From Pueraria montana var. lobata (taxonomy: Eukaryota > Streptophyta > Magnoliopsida > Fabales > Fabaceae): 64,000 nt of DNA. The translations under genes were made by a program, and so were the position numbers. This document shows positions 11,054 through 22,639 of this stretch, in pieces; positions within the stretch are counted from its first letter, which is position 1, and every line of letters begins with the position of its first letter. The stretch is from assembly GCA_026413185.1 (NCBI GenBank), contig CM048655.1, positions 48,011,018 through 48,075,017 on the forward strand. Reading direction: 5' to 3'. The notes below the pieces were generated by a model, which did not search any database, was not told where the DNA came from, and saw nothing but the letters and a program-made list of their open reading frames with translations.

Positions 11054-13765
11054 ATTTGAAGGAACTTACAACTGATAAAAAGCTATTGCAATTGACCAAA
11101 AAGCTGACGCACTCGATTAGAAAGCTAATGATGATGAGAATGAAATCTTATCATCACAAAGAAGTAAAAAACTACAAGAAACGAAAACTCCTGCTGAATG
11201 GCGTGGACACACCTCACACCCTTTTGTTATATCTCAATTAATATTTTTTTTTCCGACTTAAACATCTCTCCAATGACTTGGACACTTTGACACACCTTGC
11301 TCATGAATTAGACACCCCTCCACCGTATCTCAATCAAAAATATATTTTTTCTACTTGAATCCTCCTTAGTATTCTTTTTATGATGGTCATTATCATGTGA
11401 AAATTGTAAAACTTAACAATTTGTTTTTGGAAAATGAAAATGAAAATGTAAATCTTATTTATTTTGCAATTTATATACCTACTTCTACTCAAGGACTTTC
11501 TCACTTCTAAAGAACTTTGTTCTGAATGAGAAGGAATATGCGAAAGAAAATATAGCCATAAAAAGCTTGTTCAGAAAACTGGCTGCATCTCAAAAAGCTA
11601 TCGGACTTGATTTTCTGAAGAAATCATCATTTAAGAAAACACTTTCCTGATTGAAGAACAAGTGTTCTCATAATACTCGGGCTACATATTCAACATATAA
11701 GCTCAAGAACACTTCATTATATGTTTTTTTTTTAATATTATTAAATTTTGGAGATTTGATTGCACCATTTCAATTTAATTTTACCGATTAACTAAAAGAA
11801 TTTATTAGGAGGTAGAAGGGGCCGAAATACAAAATTCCTTAACTATGAAAGCTATCACTCTCTTTCTAATACAAGGCTCCTTCTTTTTTGATTCAGAAAT
11901 ACAAGGCTCCTTCTAACTGAGATAGTACTCTACACTTCTAACAAATTTCAAAATCAAGACAATTTAATAAATCCAAACAAAAACTTATAATGGTACCTTG
12001 TTTTTTTTTTACAAAACTTATAATGGTACTTACACATGGTTCACTATAATAAAATCCATTGGAATGTAGAAATTGAATCACTATCTTTTGTTTGACGTTC
12101 AATATTGCCGGTTAAGCCAACATTAATTAGTTAAAATAAACAATAAAAAAAAGTGACAAAGAAGACCATGGATTAATTAAGATCAACCACTAACCTAACG
12201 CCTTGAAACTCCCCTGCATGCATCTATCAAGCATAGATTTGACCGCAACCAATACTATTGATTATGGTTATAAAATTGGATTTGACCTACTAGACTACTG
12301 TAGGTTCAATATGGGGGATATTTTGATGACATCCAAGCTTGATCATTTCATGCAAACATTGAATTTACGTGAACAATGCGGGTGATTTGATATTAGTTAA
12401 GATGAGAATTAAAACAAAAAAGTGAAAGTTTACCACGTTTGGTCGTGATAAAAGTGGTCTACCTAGCATGACATTGAAGAGGAAATTAGGCTGTGGTTTT
12501 AAAAACACCTTTGACATAGTGCGTGTTTGGAACACCCACGTTGAAGGATAAAACCCACATCAAAATTCAGAAAGAGACGCAGAAGCATTAACTGCAGTAG
12601 ACGCTCAAACAAACATGCGGATAGTATATTGGTACATTTATATTGTTCTCCCATTATGTATACTTCTCGTGATACGTAATTTTTTATGAATTTAAATTTG
12701 TTAATTTCAATATGTATATTAGTATAATATTGTATCTTTATCAATAAATAAGAATGCATCACGTATATTATATTTACAATTCCTTTTATTTTATAAAACG
12801 ATTTGTTTTTTAAAAAGAGGTGCGAATGATCCATAAAAAAGTGGTGCATTAGCAGTTTTATTCGAATCTTTCTCTTTCGTGTAATATTATTCATAAACTT
12901 TTATAATATTTTTTACATACTCTTTTTTTTTTTAATATTTCTCTCTATTACTTCACCCGGCCGTTTTATTCCCTCTTCTCTTTTTATTTCACTTGTAACT
13001 ATAAAAGAATATTGTACAATTTTATTGTATAAATAAAATTTCGCTTTTATATTAAAGAGAAAATAATGCATTTTACAGGTATCTGAACGTGAAAGTCATA
13101 GCTATTTATCTAATGTCTCAACTTGGAGTGATGATTGATTAAGAACGGCAAATATTTTACTTTTTTTTCTTGAAAATTAAGCGTTGCGGGCGCAGAAAAG
13201 TGAGAACTATATGACTCATGAGAAGGCTTTGACTAGTATAATTAAGGCAGGTTTAGTTAATTAGTAGTTACCTCCATTGTGCCTTTGACTTAATAATCCT
13301 TCCTGGTTTTCTCCTCTCCAGTGGGTAACTACTAAATTGTAATGAAAAAGAAATTGATGTTACTACTTAATAAGGTCTGTTTCCTTCTTTCGTTTTTTCC
13401 CCCTCTATTTCCTTTTTTTTGAGCGATAATGTCTCATAATTAAATAGTATTTTTATAATATTGTAATTATTTTCAGAGCAAAATATATTTTCATTTTCTG
13501 GGTTTTATTATTCTAAAAATTACACTTATGTATCTTCTTTAAGAGATTAATATATGAGTTATACTTAGCCTATTTCAATGTAAACGAGTCTATTAATGAT
13601 AGTGAGAACAACTATATATGAAGAAATCTCTTAAGAATATTTTTTTCTTCTCTTCAACTTCTAAGGTTACTAACAACTAATTTTGAACATTGTACTATTT
13701 GATTTTTGATGTCAGTAAATAGAATGATATTTTGAAGACGTATTCTATTGACTTTGAAAATTCAC
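11054..13765. other. AT-rich intergenic DNA, no gene seen
   Basis: This interval lies beyond the end of paralogy with the copy b 3' flank. Its ORFs (for example around 10,972-11,241 and 12,499-12,894) are short, low complexity and without recognisable motifs. No RNA gene or complete transposon terminus was recognised. Confidence 0.5.
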
Positions 13766-13768
13766 TAA

Positions 13769-14630
13769 GGCTATGTTTGGTAAAACTAACTGATAAGCTA
13801 GCTAGAAACTTATAAGCTATAAGCTAGGAGCTGAAAAGCTGGAAACTTATAAGCTAGCTGATTTAATTGAAAGTGTTTGACAAGATTAACTGATAAGCTA
13901 GCTGATAAATGTCAAATGACGTAAAAGAACATATTTATTATTTCTATTATTTGAACTTATTTTTAATAACTTATCATCTTAAAAAGTAGGACAATAATTT
14001 TATAATATAAAAGAATAGTAAAGATTAAGTGATTTTATTCATATTGCTTAAAATCAAATTTTTAGTAAACTAATATTGTTTTTAAATCAAAATTTTCCTT
14101 ATTTTTTGAAAAAAGTAGAATTAATTAAATAAACTTATATTGTTTAAAATCAATTTTTTAATATTTAATTTTTATCTATAATATTATTTTAAAACAAAAA
14201 AAATTGTTGTTTCTTTATAATTTTGTTTTTTTTTTATCAATTTTTATATAGTGACCAAATACTTTAAATAAAAAAAAATGAATAATGTATTAATTCATTA
14301 AAATAAATAGTTTAATATTAAACAAAATAATAAAAAAAAGTAGTATTTCAAGTTTCATAATAACTAAGAAAATAAATGTCATCTAGTGTTTCTAAATTGA
14401 ATAAAAGGGTAAAAAGGAATTCCAAATAAATCAGTGAGGATAAAATTGAGAAGAAAAAAAAGGCTAGTTCCTTATAAGCTAGCTTATTTTCATAAGCTAC
14501 TTGAAGCAGCTTATGGAAAATATGCTACTAAAATAAGCTCGTGTATCAAACAAGCTTATTTTGGTCAAAGTAGCTTATAAGCTGGTCAAAGGAGCTTATA
14601 AGCTCCTCAAAAGCCTTACCAAACACACTC
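13769..14630. mobile_element. PIF/Harbinger-like MITE
   Basis: The 862-bp non-coding element has inverted termini GGCTATGTTTGGTAA and (complement) GAGTGTGTTTGGTAA, and a 3-bp TSD TAA at 13766-13768 and 14631-14633 (a CTAAG match spans both borders). The subterminal regions are filled with AAGCTAGCTGATAAGCT and ATAAGCTxxT words in both orientations. TAA target sites and GTTTGGT termini are typical of Tourist/PIF-Harbinger elements. Confidence 0.72.
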
Positions 14631-14633
14631 TAA

Positions 14634-16235
14634 GAATTTTTCTTTCCATTCTTTGAAGTCCCAAATTTCATATATGAAATTTAAAATTAGTTATGATAAT
14701 ACTAAGATTCATAAAAAAATTAATCTTAAGAAGTTCATTTACATTAAAATGAATTAAATGATATCATATTAATATCTTTGAGGAGAGAAGTATATTTTTT
14801 AAATAATTAAAGGAGAGGACAATATTTTTTTTATATTATAAACATCAAGTATCCTCTATTAGAGGCAATTAAGTAAGGTAGGACTACTATGGACACCAAA
14901 ACTCAAAGAAAAGGTCAATTTGATTTTTTTTCTTCTAAAAAACAAAATTCTACGAATGAATTTTAATAGTAACTTTAGTTTTACTAGCAAAATGAAAACT
15001 AGTTATGAAAGGATCTATACATAATTTTTGAAAAATCTATCATCAAGATTTAATGATCTCAAAATTAGTGACGAAAAAGTAATTTTGGGGTACTTTGATT
15101 ACTAATTCATTGAGTTTTAATATATTGTTAATTAGAATAAAATCATCATATACAATTAGTGTTTTAAAAATTGGACACTAATGATCGATTTTGTCAAGGT
15201 ATTGTGTTAATGGATCATTGGTTAAACCAGTGAGTCAGTTTTTGAACTGCATGAACCGGGGTTGCGCGTCAATTCAACTTTAATACCTTGGGCCATGTGC
15301 GCTTCAGCTCAACAACCTTGACATTTGGGTTGCACAAAAGACACTAGTGCACCAACTAGTTCACTTGGGAGTGGGTTATAGACCGGTTTAATTCAGCTTG
15401 AAGCCGATTTTATAATGTCATCACCGGGTTGCTAGCATATCCGATCCAATAAGTGAATTGACCTAGCATAGGTCTGGTTTCCGGTTGAATCAATCCAACC
15501 AACTGGTCTGAGCTGAGTTTTACTGAAGTAGCGATGCATGCACAGTAAACAACAATCTTCTTATTGTTTGATTCAATTCTTATATATTCTTTGATTTATT
15601 TCTTGGTAGTTTTTTTTTTTCACTTGAAAACAAGCTGGAATCTATCAATAGTTTTATTTTAGGTGACCAAATATAAGTTTTGGGATTAAGGAAAAAATTC
15701 TATCTAATTATTTGTTAAAAAGATTGAAGATGATAGATAATGACCCAAATATGATATTATTAAAGTTTTTGATTGAAGCATTTTGGATTCGAGAAACCTT
15801 TGATGACTACAATAAATAAAGTGTGACAAAATTTAGTGACGGAAATTACTTTTAAAATTTTAATGACGATTTTTTTTTAAAATTACATTTAAATTGCTTC
15901 GTCACTAATATTAGTTTTCCTTGTAGTAATTGAATGTATACTCATTTTTTAATATGATACTGTTTCTATGTAACTATATAGACCAGATCAATCTTTATTG
16001 AATCCTCTTCTAGGAATTCCTCGAATGATAGATCCCTTATAGTATTAGTTCTTCTCCAATTCACCGTGTATGAAAAAACCTTGTGTTGTTATCTCCATCT
16101 TTATCTTTAATCCACTTGTCTTTTGATGTAACATATATTCATACTGTCTAGATACATTTCAAAATTCTACCAACCATTCTATCATCTATCAGACTTCTTC
16201 ATCACTCAACCGTCCCAATTCATCCTTCAAATCCA
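14634..16235. other. Intergenic DNA with degraded repeats
   Basis: No gene is seen. About 15,148-15,530 is GC-richer with repeated ACCGG/CCGGTT words and resembles a decayed DNA-transposon remnant, but I could not define its ends. About 15,820-15,930 has AGTGACGGAAATT-type repeats ending in CTTGTAGTA, suggestive of a CACTA-like end, not proven. Confidence 0.4.
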
Positions 16236-16298
16236 TAGCATTAATTTGGAAATTGTGGTTTTCCGTGGTTTCTTAAACCGCTAATCTCCTTCCATATT

Positions 16299-18180
16299 GG
16301 AAACCTGTTATTCAAAAATTTGAGAAAAAATTGGCGGGGTGGAAACATAAAATCTTGTCCTTTGCGGGGAGAGTGTGTCTCATTAACTCGGTCCTATTAT
16401 CCTTGCCTTTGTTTTTTTGTCCTTCTACAAAATCCCTAAAATGGTGGGTAGAGAGATTGTTAAAATTCAAAGAAAATTCTTGTGGGGTGGGGTGGAAGGA
16501 AATAAGAAAGTGTGTTGGGAAAGTTGGGTGAATATTTGTTTACCAAAAGAGTGGGGAGGTCTCGGGATTAAAAATATTTTCTTTTTCAATGGTGCTCTTT
16601 TAGCAAAATGGAGATGGGAGCTTCTGCATGAAAGGGGGTGTTTGTGGAGTGATGTGTTAGGATCTTTATACGGAGGGTGGAGAGGTCTTGAAAAGGGAGA
16701 GGTGTCAAAAAAGTCATCCATTTGGTGGAGAGATTTGAGTGCATCTTGTGGTGGTACAAATTCAACAAAATAGTATGACAAAATGGTGAAGTGGAAAATT
16801 GGGAAGGGGGGCAAAATAAATTTTTGGAATGATACTTGGTTGGGAGATCAATCGTTAGCTTCTAAGTATCCTAGAGTATTTTTAAATTCATGTCAAAAGG
16901 AGGAGAGAGTACAAAATGTGGGAGTGTGGAGAGGTGATGTGTGGGATTGGAAGTTAATTTGGAGGAGGGAATGGTTTGAGTGGGAAAAACAAATGGTGGA
17001 CACTTTTCAAAGGGAGATTTCGGGGACTATTTTGTGTAAGGTTGACACGGATTCGTGGAGGTGGACACAAAACCAAGAAGGAAGTTATGAGGTCAAATCA
17101 GCATATATGGCACTATGTAGGCTTGATTTGGATCCTTTACATGATGAGATTTACAGCCAGATTTGGAATCTGAAGGTTCCGCCAAAAATCAACATTTTTC
17201 TGTGGAGATTATTGAGAAAGAGACTACCAAGTGGTGATAATTTGAGAAGGAGAAATGTGGATATCAATGGAGGAGATTTCAGATGCCCTTTTTGTAGAAA
17301 TCAAGAAGAATCACTGTCACACACTGTTTTCATGTAATTATGTAGATGAAGTATGGCAAACATGTTACGCACGGTTGGGTATTGTTTCTGTGTTGCCGAC
17401 CTCGGTGAAAATGCATTACCAACAACATGCCGTTCTTTCCGGGAATAAATTGGTAAATGTTAGATGGAGGTACATTTGATGTGGTATTTCCTGGGTCCTC
17501 TGGAACAATAGAAATAATATTGTCTTCAGAGGAAAACTTTTTCAGAAAGATATTATCATGCAGGAAATTCTGTTTCAAACTTGGTCCTGGCTCAGGAATT
17601 ATGACTCAGCATTCGGATACTCTTTTGTGCAATGGTGTTTTAATCCGGGTTCGTGTCTCAGGGGTTGAGCTGGATTTGCAACACACACACCATGTGCATA
17701 GCAGTGTTCAGAACGGTTTCTCGGGGTTTGGAGTGGAGCTCGTCTATTCGGGGTACAAGTTACAACGAATGTTGGTGTCAAAGAAAGTATTGGGCTGCGT
17801 CATGCTGTTATTGGTGTATGGCTTGGGATAATTGGTGCTAAATCAGTGAAACGTTTCAATATGGGGCGGCATATTTTGACTGGAAGTTCTTGTCATTTTG
17901 GTTGTACATTTATCATTGGAAGAAAAGTGGTGGGTAGACCAGTCTTTCAAAAGTTAATTGCTAAGTGTCAGGGGTAGATAACAGTGGTTTTGAATGGGCG
18001 GTTATCTAATATTTATGAGCCATAAATTGCCATAAATATCTTATAACCTTTCTATTCTTAGTCCAATGTTACGTAGATTTAATTGTAAGAGTACATACTT
18101 TTGTAGAAGGGATTTGGTGCCCCTGGTACCTTCATTATAATACACTACATATCTTTTAGCTGATAAAAAAAAAAAAAAAA
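16299..18180 (+). mobile_element. 5'-truncated LINE with 16-bp TSD
   Basis: The LINE ends in poly(A) (about 18,164-18,180) and is flanked by an exact 16-bp direct repeat AATCTCCTTCCATATT (16283-16298 and 18181-18196). Unit 1 carries the uninterrupted paralogous site near 150-175, so the insertion is specific to unit 2. It belongs to the same broad plant L1-like group as 862-2443 but is a separate copy that starts farther upstream in ORF2. Confidence 0.93.
16310..17850 (+). pseudogene. Decayed LINE ORF2 fragment (post-RT and zf-RVT)
   Basis: Coding sequence reads as a C-terminal ORF2 fragment spread over several frames: LAGWKHKILSFAGR (from 16,331), KIQRKFLWGG and ALLAKWRWELL (second frame, from 16,417), a stop at about 16,771-16,773, then FWNDTWLGD through the CPFC zinc-finger motif (third segment, ending at 17,337). 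At least two frameshifts and two stops are present. Weaker similarity continues to about 17,850. It encodes no functional enzyme and is more damaged than the 869-1972 fragment. Confidence 0.85.
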
Positions 18181-18196
18181 AATCTCCTTCCATATT

Positions 18197-19318
18197 CAAC
18201 CTTTGAGATCAAGTTGTAAGTGGGCCCCACGTGCTGTCTTAGAGAAGGAGGCAAACTAAGTCGTCAACGTGCCAGCAGCTTCTCTTAACCTTGACATGGT
18301 AACTAAGCCAAAGTCCTTGCTCATTAATATTGTTGAATCTTGAATACTTCATCCTATGTATGCTTCTAAAGGAATACACTTTACTAATAATTCATTTCGT
18401 ATGTTACCCTGTTTTTAGCATGCTTCACATTGGGTGGTTTACCTAATTTCGATGGCTCTAATTAATGAAAGTAATTGCGACAGACATATGGTAGTTCTAG
18501 TATAGAAGCATGCACATGCAGAGGATTTCCAACTTCTTTTCCCCTTTCTTTTTTTGGGTGCGCACTTATCTCTCGTTTAATAAAATAAATAAATTAATTT
18601 TGATATATAGAGATTGATAGGTGTTTGCCTAAGACTTAAAACATTTCGAGTCAACTTAAAATTTTAAATTTCAAGTTTGATTTAAAAAAAAATAGTTTAC
18701 ATTTAACTTATTTATTTAATATGGTCAAATTTAAAAATTAGGTTTGACTTGTAGGGAAAATATGAAAATTAAACTTGTTTAACTCATTTATAATTCATTA
18801 TTTCTTCTTAATTATTCTTAAAGTATTTTCAATGTTATTAATTTAGTATTTATTCTAAAAAATGAAATTTATTAAACATTTCCATATTAGAAAATGGGAT
18901 AAAAGTAATAAAAAATATTTGAAGATAAAATATGAAATGATAACATTTTTAGATAAAATTGCAATTTACTAAGTATAACTCTTATAAAAAATTATTTGCC
19001 CCCAAAACAAAAAACAAACTCTTATATAAAATTATTATTTTATTATATATAAATGAGTTTTTTTTATGTCAAGCCTAATTATAAAGTTTGACTTATTAAT
19101 ATAATTGACTCTAATGACAGCATTTACTTATTTGTTTATTAAAACAAACAAATTTGATCGAGTTATTATTGAATTGAGGTTGAATAGTTCAGCTTAACTT
19201 TTTATGTTAAAGCATTTTGCATACACATCAAATTCTAATTAATGTATTTAAGATATCTAACTATTTACCAACCATATATTAAAGGTTTACAATTACGAAC
19301 TCATAAAAAAAGTTATTA
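18197..19318. other. Upstream flank of WRKY copy b, no gene seen
   Basis: Similar to unit 1 positions about 170-760 and 2,690-2,880 (shared words such as AGAGAAGGAGGCAAACT). It is the uninterrupted counterpart of the unit 1 LINE site. AT-rich, with no coding signal. Confidence 0.55.
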
Positions 19319-19617
19319 CCTCCGATCCTTATAATGTTCAATTAACTAATTCACCAAGATTAAGAAAATTGATTAATTTAGTTGAGAGCATTAAATTTAT
19401 CTTAAATTGATATTTTTTTCCAAAATTACCCCCATAAACAAAACTAAAAAACATTAACGAGTTATGTTTCTTTCACTGTCACATCATTTTAGGAATGACT
19501 TTAATTAAGAGCATTTTTATGAAAAAAAATTAATATAGGAGACATTTTAGATTGAACCTTATAAAAAGGATCGAGTCACACTATTAATTTGGACCTTATA
19601 ATAAGGACCGAAGATAG
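19319..19617. mobile_element. Stowaway-like MITE
   Basis: About 299 bp with TA at both borders (19317-19318 and 19618-19619). Its ends resemble inverted repeats, CCTCCGATCCTTATAA at the left and the complement of CTATCTTCGGTCCTTAT at the right. TA target sites and CTCC-GGTCCTTAT termini fit Tc1/mariner-derived Stowaway elements. TIR identity is imperfect. Confidence 0.6.
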
Positions 19618-19984
19618 TATATAAGTTGGTACCCATATTTTGTTTTTCGGACATGTGTTGAGACCTAATAAAGTTTGGATCTTGGTTATGGTTAAATGTA
19701 AAAATGAAGGATTTTTGTTCTTCCTTATATCAATTAATCTTATGCTTTGTATGAAAGATTTGTAGAGAGTAGGAACTTTGTATAAGAGTTGAGGTACCTC
19801 TTGTATTCCTATCTAATATATGATTTTTTGGCTGATAAATAAAATATTTTTTTGGATAATCTTAAATTTAAAATAATTAATGCAAAAAAAAAAAAAAAAA
19901 AGCTTAAGAGGTTCATTATTGACTTGTAGAAAGTAATTTGAAGGATTTGTTTCGCAACAAACTTGCTGGATTTGATCTCATGCA

Positions 19985-20389
19985 CGCCCAAAAATCACAA
20001 AAGCTTCAATTTTTAACAGAAAAAACCCTAGCCTGCAAGCAATAGCAATTTTCTTTCCCTCACCTTGATCTTCTCGAGATGCCACTTCAACAACTTTGTC
20101 TTCTCACACACCATCCTCACCACCACAGGCTTCAGCTCATCGAGGTCTGAAGCGGGGTTGGAATTCTCTAGTGTTGCGAGTGTGTACGCAGTACATGATA
20201 GTGTTCTTGTCGAGGTAAGAATAAGACAACTGATGGAGATTTTGAACCAGAAGCTCCAACGATACAAGTCTAAGGACTCCAAGAGATTCGATGAGGAGGA
20301 GACGCTGAAAACAATTCTGGAATGGCGTTGCCATCGCCGGAGATATGGTGCCATTGTTGGTGGGAACGATAATGTCGTGGGGAGGGTTA
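19985..20389. other. Unrecognised GC-richer segment, possible gene fragment
   Basis: Base composition rises sharply relative to its surroundings and both strands stay open for more than 100 codons (for example 20065-20397 on + and 20028-20432 on -). An AAACCCTAG telo-box-like word is at 20,024-20,032, upstream of the + strand frames. It could be a captured exon of a host gene, but I recognise no domain. The right end is cut by the solo LTR. Confidence 0.35.
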
Positions 20390-20394
20390 GATGT

Positions 20395-21837
20395 TGATAA
20401 TTGCATTTTATACTTACCTTTTTGGTACACATAAGTGCAATTATTTCATCTATCCCTTATTTAAACCTTTGTTTCTACCTCTTTTTAGTTCAAAAAGAAT
20501 TAGTTTTTAGATATATATTTAGTTATGTAAATTTGGAATTTAGTCTCATGTTTTAGTATTTTTTGATACATAAAAATTGGAGATGAGTTTTGGAGTAACT
20601 TAAGATCAAGGTCAAGAAAGAAAGTTCTCATCAGCCCAGCTGAAACATTGTCTAGCCTAGCTGAACACAAGTTAAAAAAGCAATCATTCTCTGGAAGAAT
20701 TTTCGGCCCAGCTGAAATTAGTGCCAGCTGGGCCGAAATCAAGTCAGTAGCACCTCATTTGTTGAAGGCAATTCGGCCCAGCTGAAATGATAGGCCAGCC
20801 CAGCTCGGAAACTGACAGAGAGTGACTAATTTTGAGAAAGGAAGTTCAGCCTAGCCGAACCAGTTGGTGAGCCCAGCTGAAATTGTCCCAATGAACATTA
20901 CTGAAGTTTCGGCCCAGCTGAAACATAATTTCAACTGGCCGAAAATGTCGCGCTGACACTTTTTGGTTAAAAACAAAGTTATTAAAAGGGCTTTTTGGAG
21001 GGAGAATAGAACATTCTTCTTTGACCTAGGTTGGGGGCACAAGTGTAGTTGTAGGGAACACTCCTAAGACTCCATTTTTTCATCTTCATCCCTTCTCCAC
21101 CATTTTGATGCTCCTCTCAACCATGAGTAGCTGAGCTCCCCTTCATTGGGGTTTGATGTAACTAAACCCAAACTCATGTGTATCTTTTGAGCTATTAACT
21201 TATGTCTATTATTCACCGTTACATGCTTTCTTCTTTGCTTAATGCTTGCTTTGGCTTGATAACCCTTTGCTTGATTTTATGGTTTAAATGCGATTGGAAG
21301 ATGTATTTGAACTATGAACCAGAGAAGAGCACCTAATGGGTCTTGTATCTAGGGATAGAGCAAAGCCCATTAGTCACCTTTGACTCCTTTTCTTAAAGCA
21401 AATAACTTGGCTAAGCTATGCAAGGGATTGATAGTTTAGTCAAGGAACTTAGGCTCTTCTTGTAAGGAATTAGGGATTGAGCATTTTTATGAGTTGGTGA
21501 TAGCAAACAGATGATAAACATTGATTAATAGCTTGTGTATGCATGAGGGAGTGGTTTAGTGAAGTCGAACCCCAACACTCATCATTATCGTTTCTCACAA
21601 CTCCTTTCCATAATTTAGATCTTTGAGAATCAAAACCCCCTTTTATTAGTTTTATTTCCAAGTTGCTATCTTTATCTTTACTCTTAACCATTGTCATTTC
21701 AAGTTCTCTTTATGTTTTGCTTAGTAAGTAAAAAGTGTGTAAATTGCCAAATATTGAACAAGTCCCTGTGGATACGATACTTGGACTTCCATTTTATACT
21801 ACTTGTACGACTTGGTACAATTGCTAATGACGTGACA
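20395..21837. mobile_element. Solo LTR, 1443 bp
   Basis: The ends are TGATAATTGC and GACGTGACA (TG...CA), with an exact 5-bp TSD GATGT (20390-20394 and 21838-21842). No internal retroviral domains or second LTR are present, so it formed by LTR-LTR recombination. Inside are several copies of a CCCAGCTGAA word (about 20,635-20,940). The phrase GTCCCTGTGGATACGATAC near the 3' end is typical of some plant Ty3/gypsy (Tat/Athila-like) LTRs; that lineage is inference. Confidence 0.85.
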
Positions 21838-21842
21838 GATGT

Positions 21843-22136
21843 TTGTTGGTTAGAAGGGTAGGAGAGTACATTGCAAAATAATTTGAAAAAAGAAATGCTA
21901 AAAATGGAAACCAACAATTACAAGTAAACAATTCGAGCCATTGAATATTTAATTAATGAATATATCTAACGGTTGCAAAATATTTCCCTACCTAAAGACT
22001 ATTTCAAATGATAAATGTGATAGATAATATGATGAAAAAGAAAAAGAAAATAAATAAATAAGATAAAAATAAAATAAAAGAAAAAATAAATATATGAATA
22101 TAATAATATAATAATTCTAAACAAAACATAGGTTGC
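21843..22136. other. AT-rich spacer before copy b promoter
   Basis: An A/T-rich tract dominated by AAATAA words at about 22,030-22,115. No gene or element ends were recognised. Confidence 0.5.
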
Positions 22137-22274
22137 TGCGCTGAATTCTGAGAATTTAGAAGTCAGATCTGTCTCTAATTAGAGTTGATAACTATATTAC
22201 TATAAGACTATGTCTGAAACACCTGTCCTTACGATTTTCTTAGTATATTTCTCATCGTAGCCCTATGGGAAACT

Positions 22275-22283
22275 GCCACGTGG
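22275..22283. promoter_or_regulatory. G-box (GCCACGTGG) upstream of WRKY copy b
   Basis: Same 9-mer and context as 5717-5725 in the copy a promoter, again about 360 bp before the start codon. Its retention in both diverged promoters supports a regulatory role, but this is inference. Confidence 0.5.
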
Positions 22284-22639
22284 ACACTATTACGCACCAT
22301 CTTACCTCATTTTCCAAATCATTTTTTATTAATGAATACTGAGTTCCTCCACATCACATAATATTTGGTCTTAGTCCAAACCATATTTGTTGCCGAGTCC
22401 ATTGCATCTCATTATCTCTGACTTCAACCTCTCAGAATCAGACCACCCTTCTCTCTCTCTCTCTCTCTCTTTCTCTCTTCACATCTTCCTTTAAGAAGTT
22501 GTGGGCAGAAGTAGACATAGGACTCTTCTTTGATACTGATCCAACCACTTTCTTTGTCCCTAAGCAACTTTCTTGTGATTCTATACCCAAACCTAGTGCA
22601 TTCACACTCCTTCTATAAAGTGCGAATAGAAACTTCATT

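Noticed and set aside
15148..15530. ACCGG-rich segment considered as a gene exon.
   Set aside because: Frames are broken and the repeated ACCGG/CCGGTT words look like a decayed transposon rather than coding sequence.
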